In this document: positions 1 to 7,667 of the stretch, in pieces
Position numbering within the stretch: position 1 is the first letter of the stretch
Layout: each line of letters opens with the position of its first letter
DNA from: Chromatiales bacterium
GTDB lineage: Bacteria > Pseudomonadota > Gammaproteobacteria > Steroidobacterales > GCA-2729495
DNA: 11,047 bases
Assembly: GCA_030614035.1 (NCBI GenBank)
Contig: JAUWKW010000025.1
Location: 1 to 11,047, forward strand
Direction of reading: 5' to 3'
Notes under the pieces: model-generated
The model's input: only the letters and a program-made list of their open reading frames with translations
What the model was told of the DNA's origin: nothing
Database searches by the model: none
Program-made: the position numbers and the translations under genes

Positions 1-324
1 CAAGTATCCAATCAGATTGCGATGCTGGTTCAAAATATCTCTGGGTCCGCGCGGGAACAGTCCAATGCTGCTCAGGGTATTCTTCGCAACATGGGCCAGC
101 TCGAACAAATTAGCGCTCAGACCGATAAGAGCACCAGTGCGACAACTGCTTCCATTAGCAAACTTTCACAACTGGCCAGTGAACTTCGACGATCAATTGC
201 TGGGTTCCGTCTACCAGACTTAAATTCCGCTTCTATGGCGCTGGAAAATGTTGAAGTGGAGAATGTGCCAGCCGACGTGGAGCATGAGCAGACCGAAAAA
301 CTCATCGTTGAGAAAACAGCCTGA
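1..324 (+). CDS. pilJ: PilJ-like methyl-accepting chemotaxis protein, C-terminal end (5' truncated)
   Basis: The reading frame is open from the first base, so the gene begins outside the window; 107 residues are visible. They show the alanine-, serine- and glutamine-rich heptad pattern of the descending arm of a chemoreceptor cytoplasmic coiled coil (segments IAMLVQNIS, NMGQLEQISAQ, ISKLSQLASELRRSIAGF), ending in the FRLP-type motif expected at the end of PilJ proteins. PilJ is the inner-membrane receptor that feeds the ChpA kinase controlling type IV pili. The identity rests partly on context, because chpA starts 30 bp downstream. After the coiled coil a 34-residue Glu-rich tail follows that I do not associate with typical PilJ. 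It does not end in the aromatic pentapeptide that tethers CheR in some receptors. The signalling tip, transmembrane segments and sensor domain lie outside the window. Confidence 0.8.
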   Translation, partial: QVSNQIAMLVQNISGSAREQSNAAQGILRNMGQLEQISAQTDKSTSATTASISKLSQLASELRRSIAGFRLPDLNSASMALENVEVENVPADVEHEQTEKLIVEKTA

Positions 325-354
325 CCAGCGACTCTCTTCACCTGTCCTATAAGT

Positions 355-3300
355 ATGAGTGTTGCGAAACCTGAATCCCTATATCTCGTCGGAGAAGCGC
401 TTTCGTTGACGCTGGACGATGCTCGTGGCTTTCTCGAAAGTTTCGCCGAAGGCGATGGCGGCGCAGAAGCCTTAGAACAAACTGCGAGTCTGCTTCACAT
501 GGCGAAGGGAGCGCTGCATCTCACCGAAACGTACGGCGCAAGTCTGCTCGCTGAAGAGATGGAAGAAACCTGTCGCTTCATGGCCAAACATCGCCACAAA
601 GAAGGCGAGTCCGAGGAAGGCATTGAAGCGTTGAGCCGCGCAATGGTCCAGCTGCCTGTTTACGTGGACCGAATCCTCGCCGGTGGGCGCGATATACCGT
701 TGGTTCTATTGCCTCTACTCAATGACCTGCGTGCTGCAAGGGGACAGCGCCTGCTGTCTGAGGGCACCCTGCTGCTGTTGAATCTCGGCAAAAAGCCGAC
801 TGAGGCAGATTCTGTTGCACACCGGAAGCCCAGCGGGGAAGACATAGCTGCGTTGAGCAAAGGTCTTCGACCGCAGTTTCAACTTGGTTTGCTGGGGCTC
901 GTTAAAGGCGGGCAGGTCAAGCGCGAAGTTCGCAAGATGTCAGCCGTCGCAGAACGGCTGGAACAGGCAGCCGAGTCCGATGAGGTCTATCAACTTTGGT
1001 GGGTGGTTGGCGGGGTGCTTGAGGCGCTGTCAAATGGTGGGCTCGAGGTCAGCGTCGCAATCAAGCGCTTGCTAGGGCAGGCCGATCGCGAAATCAAGCG
1101 GCTGCAGTCTTCTGGCGAGGCTGAGTATGCTAACCAACCCCCGACTGAATTAATCAATAACCTCCTCTATTACATTGCCCGATCGAGTTCCGGGGGAGGG
1201 CGAGTTCGGGAAATACGCGCCGCATTCAATTTATCCGATATGTCGCCCGGCGACGAGCAGGTCGAGATCATTAGGGAAGCACTGGCAGGCCCCAGCGCCG
1301 AACTTATGAAGACGGTTGCCAACGCTATTCGTGAGGATTTGGCCAAAGTCAAGGATGTCTTGGACATCTATGTCAGAACCGGCATGGACAATGTTGAAGA
1401 ACTCGGGCCGCAGGCTGAACTGCTAAAGAAAATCAGCGACACACTCGGAGTACTGGGTCTTGGCGCTCTGAGGCAAATCGTGCAGGACAGAAGCAATGAG
1501 TTGTTGGCAATCGTGCAGCAAAAGAATCCGCTGGATGAAGGAACCATGGAAAAAATCGCGGCGGATCTGCTAAGCGTAGAAGATCGCCTCGACGCAGAAT
1601 TAATCGGCCAGATAGCACCACAAGAAAATGAAGTAGAGACCGACGCCGAGTTTCAGCAAGTAACTAAGGCGGTGATGCGTGAATGCATTGTTAATTTGGC
1701 CCGGATCAAGGAAACCATTGGCCGGTTACATGAGAAACCCGATGATAGCCTGGAACTCGACAATCTCCCGACTCTGATACTTGGAATCATTGCCGGTCTC
1801 ACAATGCTCGAACAAGAGCGCGGGGTTCAAGTTGTCAACGGAATTAATGATGCAATCACCCGCATCGTCCGAAATAGCGAGCGGTGGCAACATTCAGAGA
1901 ATGTGAACCGACTTGCGGACGCGGTAGTAAGTCTCGAGTACTACATGGAGACGATTCAGGCAGGAAGAAAGGAACCAGCGTACATGCTGGACGACGCACA
2001 GCGAAGCCTGTCTGCGATCACCGAAGCAGAACCGCCAGTTGCCGAGCATGACGGTGCCGGCTATGAGGCAACCGTCAAGATGCCCAAATTGGACGGCGAG
2101 GCTCTTGCCGAGTTGGCAAATCCGACACCGGCCGTTGAAGGGCCGGCAAAGCATGAGCCGCCGGTCATCAGCCGGGAGAAGCAAAAGTTTGATCCTTCCC
2201 TCCTCGAGATTTTCATCGAAGAGGCGCGGGAAGAGATTGCGTCTATCGCCGCTAACTTTCCAGCCTGGAGGGACGAGGCGAATCTCACGGCACTGGCTAC
2301 TGTTTGCCGTTCCTTCCACACCCTGAAGGGCAGTGGCCGGATGGTTGGGGCGGAATCGATCGGTGGGTTTTGCTGGAGCGTTGAAAGCCTGTTGAATCGG
2401 CTGATCGACAATACTCTCATCCCAGTACCGGAGTTGGTGCAGTCCTTAACTGATGCGGTGGCAGTACTGCCGGAGTTATTGGAGCAACTTGAGATCGGCA
2501 CGCCGCCGGCTCACGACATCACGCAAATTATAGCTACGATGGAGGCCTATGCAGCCGGTGAAATTGCTGAGGAGCCGGTTCAAGAAATGATTCCCGCCGA
2601 AGCAATGGAAGACTCTCGGGTCATCGAGCAGATTCAATTGCAAGCTGAACCGGAGCCGGAGCAGTCGAGTTCGATTGATCCAGTTTTGCTGGACATTTTG
2701 TCTAAAGAAGCCACTACGCATATTGGCGTTATGAACAGCTTCATCGAAGACTGCAAAAACTCGGCAGCCCCCTATGCCGTTCCCGAGCCAGTATTTCGAT
2801 CGTGCCATACGCTTCTTGGCAGCGTGACTATGGCTAAGGTTCAGGAAGCGGCGGTAGTACTTAGGCCATTGAATATGTTGATCGAAGTTGCCTATGAGCA
2901 AGGGACCGGGATTTCTGAAGAGATATTAGCGATATGTGTTGAGGCAGTTATTGCCATCGAAGCTGTGTTCTACCACTTGGGCGACATATCCATTGAGGTA
3001 CCGGAAACCGCAGACCTTGCTGAACGAATGCGACCGTTGATTGAACAGCTAGACCGTGATGCGCGGCCGGCGAAAGAAAGTCTCGAAGCGACCGACGTTG
3101 TCGACGAGCAAGTGATCTCTCTCCCGCCCGCAGAAGAAATCATCAAAGAACCATTACCGGTGCAGGAGTTTGACGCGGAAATCGCAGCAATTTTTTCCGA
3201 TGAGGCAACGGAAATCCTCGAAGCTGCCGATTCGGCTCTTGCGCAGCTTGCCGCTGGCGGCGACCGTGCTACAGCGATGGCTGAGCTGCAGCGACATCTC

Positions 3301-5646
3301 CATACCCTAAAAGGCGGAGCGCGAATGGCTGGCGTTTCGCGGATAGGCGATTTCAGCCACGAGTTGGAGACGTTGCTGAATCAGCTGAACGATGGGGGTG
3401 TCTCTTTACAGGCCGGCATCCGGGACCTGTTACAGACCAGTATCGACGAATTGCACCGGATGTGTGAACAGGTGCTTACTGGATCCGTTGGCCCGCCGCC
3501 GCCGGATTTGCTCGAGCGCCTCAGATCGGCTCATCCAGCCAAACCGGATGCAGCGGGCCCCTTTGAAAAGCCCACGATCGAGCCAAAGCGCCCCGAATCC
3601 GAGATCGATACGTTCGTAGCAGAAAGCATGCCGCCGGCGGAAGATTTACCAGCGGCGCCTGTAGGTGACGAAATCGCTGATTCGGCTATGCGTTACCGGG
3701 GGCTGGAACGGCTCGGGGAACTTGCCCGCGAGCTGACCTCGGACGAATTGCCGGACGAAGCTGAATCGATAAAGGCGAAGCCAGAGCCGACAGCTCCTCC
3801 ACAGATTTCCGAGCCCGAAGGCGTCAGTCGTGTGGAAATGGCGCGGGTCGATTCGCAGTTGTTGGAGGATGTTCTCAACAGCGCCGGCGAAATAAGTATC
3901 TATCACTCGCGAATCAATCAACAGGTCGGTTCAATCCAGTTCAACCTTGAAGAACTCGATCAGACCGTTGTTCGACTCCGCGAGCAACTGCGCAAGCTGG
4001 AAATCGAAACGGAGGCTCAAATCCTGTACCGGCATCAAGGTGAGCCGACTAAGGACGATGCGTTTGATCCGCTGGAGCTGGATCGCTATTCGACGATTCA
4101 ACAACTATCAAGAGCGCTGGCGGAAACAGCAAGTGACGTAAGCAGCCTGAAGGATTTGCTTCAAAACATCACCAGCGAAACTGAGGCCTTATTGACACAG
4201 CAGGGGCGCACGACAGTCGAACTGCAGGACAATCTGATGCGCACTCGTATGGTGCCATTTCATCAGCATGTGTCCCGGTTATCGAGGCTGGTTCGCCAGA
4301 TCGCGACCGAGAGTCATAAGAAGGTTGAGCTGGTAGCCGAAGGAAGCAGTGGCGAACTAGATCGTCAGGTCATGGAAAAAATGCTCCCGCCATTCGAGCA
4401 TATGCTGCGTAATGCGGTGATTCACGGCATCGAAAGTGCAGAAGAGCGTAACAGTCTGGGTAAGCCGCGAACAGGGCGGATTTCAATTGTATTTCGTCGC
4501 GAGGGGTCGGAGGTCGTTATTGACATTTTCGACGACGGAAGAGGATTGGATATCCCTGCAATAAAAGCCAAAGCGGAACTACTTGGTTTTCTCCGCCCCG
4601 GACAGACCGTCACGGACGAAGAGGCTATACAGCTCATTCTGCGTTCAGGATTCAGTACCGCCGACCGCCTTACGCAAACTGCGGGCAGGGGTATCGGAAT
4701 GGATGTAGTTGCCAATGAGGTCGCAAAGCTGGGTGGTTCGCTGGATATCAAATCCGCGCCTGGCCGAGGCTCCGTATTTACCGTGCGCTTGCCCTACACG
4801 CTCGCGGTTACCCAAGCCTTTGTTGTGCGTGTTGGCACTGAAGTATATGCATTACCCTTGCCGTCGGTAGAGGGAATCATTCGAATTCCAAGAAGGGAAT
4901 TTGACGAGCGGATTACCGGCGACGACCCTGCCATCGAATACGGCTCGCAGAAGTTCCGATTCCGACATCTTGGCCAGTACCTTGGAGTGGGCCCATCGCG
5001 GCTCGACAGTGACGCAGATCAGGTATCGATTATCCTGGTGCGCGCTGGCGAGAATTCGGCCGCACTTATAGCAGATGAAATGCTCGATAACCGGGAAATC
5101 GTGGTGAAGCCTATAGGCCCACAGCTCGCCACGGTAAAGGGTGTATCCGGTGCAACGATTCTCGGCGATGGCCGTATTGCCGTCATCCTTGATGTGGCTG
5201 CACTGGTTCGATCTACGGACCAGCTAGAGCCCTTGGTCCAGTCGCTACCGAGCGAAGAACCGGAGGATCAGCCACCGCTGGCTTTGGTGGTCGACGATTC
5301 GATTACGATGCGAAGAATAACTCAGCGGCTACTGGAACGTAGTGGCATGCGTGTGATGACGGCAACTGACGGAGTCGAGGCGGTGAAAGTATTGCAGGAC
5401 CATGTGCCCGATATCATTCTCCTGGATGTCGAGATGCCGCGCATGGATGGATACGAGCTCGCTAAGTACGTTCGAAATTCCCCGGAAATCGCCGAAACCC
5501 CAATTATCATGGTTACCTCCAGGGTCAGTGAAAAGCACAGGGCAAGGGCAATCGAACTTGGCGTCAATGACTATGTAGGCAAGCCGTATCAGGAGAAGGA
5601 ATTACTCACCGCCATTCACGGTCTGCTGCCGTCGGTTGCCGAGTAA
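355..5646 (+). CDS. chpA: ChpA-type hybrid chemotaxis histidine kinase (multi-Hpt, CheA core, CheW-like, receiver)
   Basis: This 1763-residue cytoplasmic kinase is the core of a Pil-Chp chemosensory system. Domains in order: an N-terminal Hpt-like module with H48 in a HMAKG context; degenerate helical modules without His (DTLGVLGLG at 362-370, NLARIKETIGR near 447-457); Hpt from about 612 with HTLKGS and H655; Hpt-like from about 774 with H818 but HTLLGS, so the usual Lys is Leu; Hpt from about 939 with HTLKGG and H983; a CheA dimerisation region from about 1164, ending in MRTRMVPF near 1295-1302; a HATPase domain with N-box N1353, G1 box DDGRG 1393-1397 and G2 box GRGIGM 1444-1449; a CheW-like domain from about 1484 to 1630; and a receiver with D1647/D1648, phosphoacceptor D1691, T1721 and K1743. 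All catalytic boxes look intact. It is clearly shorter than P. aeruginosa ChpA, which has about 2,470 residues. The ATG at 355 aligns with the conserved ChpA N-terminus, but no Shine-Dalgarno precedes it. Confidence 0.94.
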   Translation: MSVAKPESLYLVGEALSLTLDDARGFLESFAEGDGGAEALEQTASLLHMAKGALHLTETYGASLLAEEMEETCRFMAKHRHKEGESEEGIEALSRAMVQLPVYVDRILAGGRDIPLVLLPLLNDLRAARGQRLLSEGTLLLLNLGKKPTEADSVAHRKPSGEDIAALSKGLRPQFQLGLLGLVKGGQVKREVRKMSAVAERLEQAAESDEVYQLWWVVGGVLEALSNGGLEVSVAIKRLLGQADREIKRLQSSGEAEYANQPPTELINNLLYYIARSSSGGGRVREIRAAFNLSDMSPGDEQVEIIREALAGPSAELMKTVANAIREDLAKVKDVLDIYVRTGMDNVEELGPQAELLKKISDTLGVLGLGALRQIVQDRSNELLAIVQQKNPLDEGTMEKIAADLLSVEDRLDAELIGQIAPQENEVETDAEFQQVTKAVMRECIVNLARIKETIGRLHEKPDDSLELDNLPTLILGIIAGLTMLEQERGVQVVNGINDAITRIVRNSERWQHSENVNRLADAVVSLEYYMETIQAGRKEPAYMLDDAQRSLSAITEAEPPVAEHDGAGYEATVKMPKLDGEALAELANPTPAVEGPAKHEPPVISREKQKFDPSLLEIFIEEAREEIASIAANFPAWRDEANLTALATVCRSFHTLKGSGRMVGAESIGGFCWSVESLLNRLIDNTLIPVPELVQSLTDAVAVLPELLEQLEIGTPPAHDITQIIATMEAYAAGEIAEEPVQEMIPAEAMEDSRVIEQIQLQAEPEPEQSSSIDPVLLDILSKEATTHIGVMNSFIEDCKNSAAPYAVPEPVFRSCHTLLGSVTMAKVQEAAVVLRPLNMLIEVAYEQGTGISEEILAICVEAVIAIEAVFYHLGDISIEVPETADLAERMRPLIEQLDRDARPAKESLEATDVVDEQVISLPPAEEIIKEPLPVQEFDAEIAAIFSDEATEILEAADSALAQLAAGGDRATAMAELQRHLHTLKGGARMAGVSRIGDFSHELETLLNQLNDGGVSLQAGIRDLLQTSIDELHRMCEQVLTGSVGPPPPDLLERLRSAHPAKPDAAGPFEKPTIEPKRPESEIDTFVAESMPPAEDLPAAPVGDEIADSAMRYRGLERLGELARELTSDELPDEAESIKAKPEPTAPPQISEPEGVSRVEMARVDSQLLEDVLNSAGEISIYHSRINQQVGSIQFNLEELDQTVVRLREQLRKLEIETEAQILYRHQGEPTKDDAFDPLELDRYSTIQQLSRALAETASDVSSLKDLLQNITSETEALLTQQGRTTVELQDNLMRTRMVPFHQHVSRLSRLVRQIATESHKKVELVAEGSSGELDRQVMEKMLPPFEHMLRNAVIHGIESAEERNSLGKPRTGRISIVFRREGSEVVIDIFDDGRGLDIPAIKAKAELLGFLRPGQTVTDEEAIQLILRSGFSTADRLTQTAGRGIGMDVVANEVAKLGGSLDIKSAPGRGSVFTVRLPYTLAVTQAFVVRVGTEVYALPLPSVEGIIRIPRREFDERITGDDPAIEYGSQKFRFRHLGQYLGVGPSRLDSDADQVSIILVRAGENSAALIADEMLDNREIVVKPIGPQLATVKGVSGATILGDGRIAVILDVAALVRSTDQLEPLVQSLPSEEPEDQPPLALVVDDSITMRRITQRLLERSGMRVMTATDGVEAVKVLQDHVPDIILLDVEMPRMDGYELAKYVRNSPEIAETPIIMVTSRVSEKHRARAIELGVNDYVGKPYQEKELLTAIHGLLPSVAE

Positions 5647-5697
5647 CGACGCGTGTAAATCATCTGATATGTACCTTCACCACACCGTTCCAGTTGC

Positions 5698-6183
5698 GTG
5701 GACGCTCTGATGCCGGACAAGCTGGAAGATCTGTATAGCTTGCTTGTGCCCCTTAACGGGAATCGACTGATTGTACCGCGGGCCTGTGTGGCCGAAGTGG
5801 TACGTTATTCAAAGCCCGAGCGAAAGCCAGACTCTCCGGCCTGGTTTCGAGGGCTGGTTCGCTGGAATGACCAGCTGATACCCGTCGTTTGGTTTGAAGA
5901 ACTGTGTGGACTCAAGCCAACCGAGCCTGGAGGGCGCACGCGTGTCGTTGTGTTTCATGCGCTTTCCAAGGCGCTGGCGGCCGGATACCTGGGAATCATC
6001 GCCCAAGGTTTTCCTCAGATGATTCGTATCAACAGAACAGTTATTGAGCTGGATGAGGACTACGAGGTCACTCAGGATAGCCCGGTATTTTGCCAAGTCA
6101 GAATGATCAATGAGCGCGCGTTGGTGCCCGATCTGGAAAAACTAGAAGCCACGCTTCAACAGCAGCTAGGGGAACGCCCCTAG
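5698..6183 (+). CDS. chpC: CheW-like coupling protein, ChpC-like
   Basis: This 161-residue protein consists of a single CheW-like domain. The visible signs are a leading strand reading LYSLLVPLNGNRLIVPRA, the conserved WFRGLVRWNDQLIPVV block at about 49-64 (the equivalent of the CheW G-x-hydrophobic-R-G...IPV segment), and a C-terminal DLEKLEATL helix. CheW-like proteins bridge the chemoreceptor and the kinase. Position directly after chpA matches ChpC in the Pseudomonas Pil-Chp cluster, except that chpB, which separates them there, is missing. The 51-bp gap to chpA suggests co-transcription. The start is uncertain: GTG at 5698 or ATG at 5710. The frame is closed by a TGA at 5665 and neither start has a strong ribosome binding site, although a weak GTGGA lies 7 bases before the ATG. 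The stop codon overlaps that of rsmE on the other strand. A second PilI-type CheW is expected upstream of pilJ. Confidence 0.78.
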   Translation: MDALMPDKLEDLYSLLVPLNGNRLIVPRACVAEVVRYSKPERKPDSPAWFRGLVRWNDQLIPVVWFEELCGLKPTEPGGRTRVVVFHALSKALAAGYLGIIAQGFPQMIRINRTVIELDEDYEVTQDSPVFCQVRMINERALVPDLEKLEATLQQQLGERP

Positions 6184-6914
6184 TTCAGATCGCCGTCCAG
6201 GTATTGAACAATCCCGAGGGCCACAAGTGGAGCCGTTTCAGTGCGCAGAATACGGTTTCCCATGCGTACAAGCTTAAATCCGGCTCCTATGGCGGCTGCT
6301 TTCTCCACATCCGTGAACCCGCCTTCTGGTCCACTCAGAAGTACCAGAGGCACGTCGTCTACAATTGCGGCACCCAGTGCTTCACCGCCATCGGGGTCGA
6401 GCATGATCAGTTGCGTGTGCGGTGGAACCTTTTCAAGTGATTCGGCCAGCCGAAGAGGGTGGCAAATCTCCGGAATCCTGTTTCGACCGCACTGCTCACA
6501 GGCGCTGATCACGACTTCCTTCCAATGCTGTAGACGTTTGCGCTCACGGGCTTGCTCCAATCGAATAATGCCCCGTTCAGTGTAAACCGGCTGAATTTGT
6601 GTGGCGCCTAATTCGGTGGCTTTCTGAACGACAGTGTCCATCCGCGGTTTACGACAAATCCCTTGCCAGAGCGTTATGGCTCTGGGCGACTCGCGGTTTG
6701 CTGCATGCGCTGATCCGGGCATTATGGTCACACCGGAGCGCGAGACTGAAATCACCTGGCTTTCAAACTCACAGCCGAATCCATCGAACAGGATGACGTT
6801 GTCGCCAGCCCCAAGGCGCAGGACCCGAGTGACATGCCGGGCAGCGCCGCCGGAGAGTTGAACGGTGGCCCCGGCGGTGACCGGATTTTCGGAGAATATT
6901 CGCGATAGCGCCAT
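6180..6914 (-). CDS. rsmE: 16S rRNA (uracil-1498-N3)-methyltransferase RsmE
   Basis: This 244-residue protein of normal family length methylates N3 of U1498 in 16S rRNA on the 30S subunit, using S-adenosylmethionine. It has an N-terminal PUA-like RNA-binding domain (about 1-70) followed by a SPOUT trefoil-knot methyltransferase domain. Family signatures are QKATELGA at 97-104, EQCGRN at 140-145, SGPEGGF at 194-200 and the knot motif GNRILRTETAP at 219-229, where the residue before the Gly is Met rather than the common Leu. The ATG at 6914 gives the expected N-terminus; no Shine-Dalgarno is visible. A candidate extended -10 element lies about 30 bases upstream. The gene is divergent from ampD and convergent with the chpC-like gene, sharing a CTAG at the stops. 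In many gammaproteobacteria rsmE or gshB lies near pil-chp genes, so this placement is not surprising. Confidence 0.96.
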   Translation of the reverse strand: MALSRIFSENPVTAGATVQLSGGAARHVTRVLRLGAGDNVILFDGFGCEFESQVISVSRSGVTIMPGSAHAANRESPRAITLWQGICRKPRMDTVVQKATELGATQIQPVYTERGIIRLEQARERKRLQHWKEVVISACEQCGRNRIPEICHPLRLAESLEKVPPHTQLIMLDPDGGEALGAAIVDDVPLVLLSGPEGGFTDVEKAAAIGAGFKLVRMGNRILRTETAPLVALGIVQYLDGDLN

Positions 6915-6941
6915 TTGGGGTCGAGCGTGTTAGCCGGTTCC

Positions 6942-6950
6942 ATTGTAGCA
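6942..6950 (-). promoter_or_regulatory. Putative extended -10 promoter element for rsmE
   Basis: Read on the minus strand, the sequence is TGCTACAAT: a TACAAT hexamer (one mismatch to TATAAT) preceded by the TGn extension. It would start transcription about 20 bases before the rsmE ATG. No convincing -35 hexamer is seen at 16-18 bases, which is tolerable for extended -10 promoters. This is a call by eye from one short motif. Confidence 0.42.
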
Positions 6951-6998
6951 ACGCTGCGAACTTGGGCGATGCAGGTTTTCTGTTTGCGGGGGCGGCAA

Positions 6999-7007
6999 TG
7001 CTAAAGT
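6999..7007 (+). promoter_or_regulatory. Putative extended -10 promoter element for ampD-ampE-btuF
   Basis: The sequence is TGCTAAAGT: a TAAAGT hexamer with a TGn extension. It lies 55 bases before the preferred ampD ATG, so the leader would be roughly 45-50 bases long. The upstream T-rich stretch at 6976-6985 is only a poor -35 candidate. It faces away from the rsmE element in the same 148-bp intergenic region. This is a motif call only. Confidence 0.4.
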
Positions 7008-7062
7008 ATCGGGCGCCTGAGGTTTCTCGCACGGAATTTTGCGTAACGGAGCTGCCGCTCAC

Positions 7063-7623
7063 ATGCTATCGATAGATTCCGGAAATGGACTCGTTTGTGA
7101 GGCCCGTCAAATCGTCTCTCCGAATTATGACGACCGCCCTCCAGAATGTGACCCTAATCTAATAGTAATCCATGGAATATCGCTGCCGCCTGGAGAATTT
7201 GGAGGGCCCTGGATCGATCAGCTCTTTACCAATATGCTGGACTCAGACGAGCATCCGTACTTCCGCGAAGTCGCGGACATGCGCGTATCGACTCACCTCC
7301 TGATTCGGCGCGACGGCGAGCTGGTTCAATACGTTCCGCTATCAAAACGAGCTTGGCATTGCGGCGATTCGTGCTACGAAGGCCGCGACCGTTGCAATGA
7401 CTTTTCGGTGGGCATCGAATTAGAAGGGACCGATGACGCCGCATACGCAGATGAGCAGTATGAACAACTGGCAAGTGTCATAATTGCGCTGGGACATGCA
7501 TTTCCATCACTCGAAAAAGCGGCCATCGTCGGACACTGTGACATCGCAGAGGGGCGCAAGACCGACCCGGGACCGTCATTTGACTGGCCACGACTGCGTT
7601 CGCTATTGAAGGATTCTGACTGA
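7063..7623 (+). CDS. ampD: 1,6-anhydro-N-acetylmuramyl-L-alanine amidase AmpD
   Basis: AmpD is a cytoplasmic zinc amidase that removes the stem peptide from 1,6-anhydro-MurNAc peptides during peptidoglycan recycling. In bacteria with an AmpR/AmpC system it thereby keeps beta-lactamase uninduced. The 186-residue product lacks a signal peptide and matches the family length (E. coli about 183). Characteristic blocks are HGISLPPGEFGGPWID, RRDGELVQYVPLSKRAWHCG, RCNDFSVGIELEGTD and GHCDIAEGRKTDPGP. Zinc ligands are inferred as H37, H158 and D168, with the catalytic pair E119 and K166, all present. I chose the ATG at 7063 because GGAG at 7048-7051 precedes it by 11 bases and the N-terminus then matches AmpD. 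An in-frame TTG at 7039 would add 8 residues and is less likely. It is first in an apparent ampD-ampE-btuF unit. No ampR, ampG or beta-lactamase gene is visible nearby. Confidence 0.95.
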   Translation: MLSIDSGNGLVCEARQIVSPNYDDRPPECDPNLIVIHGISLPPGEFGGPWIDQLFTNMLDSDEHPYFREVADMRVSTHLLIRRDGELVQYVPLSKRAWHCGDSCYEGRDRCNDFSVGIELEGTDDAAYADEQYEQLASVIIALGHAFPSLEKAAIVGHCDIAEGRKTDPGPSFDWPRLRSLLKDSD

Positions 7624-7667
7624 GGAATGGATCTTATCGAACCCTGTTACCGGACTGTTTTGTAGAT

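Noticed and set aside
1894..2901. Three minus-strand open frames of about 141-146 codons inside chpA (1894-2319, 2061-2501, 2476-2901)
   Set aside because: They lie entirely opposite conserved Hpt-coding sequence, overlap one another, show no recognisable domain and have Cys/Arg-rich shadow-frame composition.
6241..6585. A 114-codon plus-strand frame opposite rsmE
   Set aside because: It is a shadow of the conserved SPOUT-domain coding region, Ser/Pro/Arg-rich, with no motif and no promoter of its own.
7039..7062. TTG at 7039 as the ampD start
   Set aside because: It would add 8 residues without family similarity, and the GGAG at 7048-7051 is placed for the ATG at 7063.
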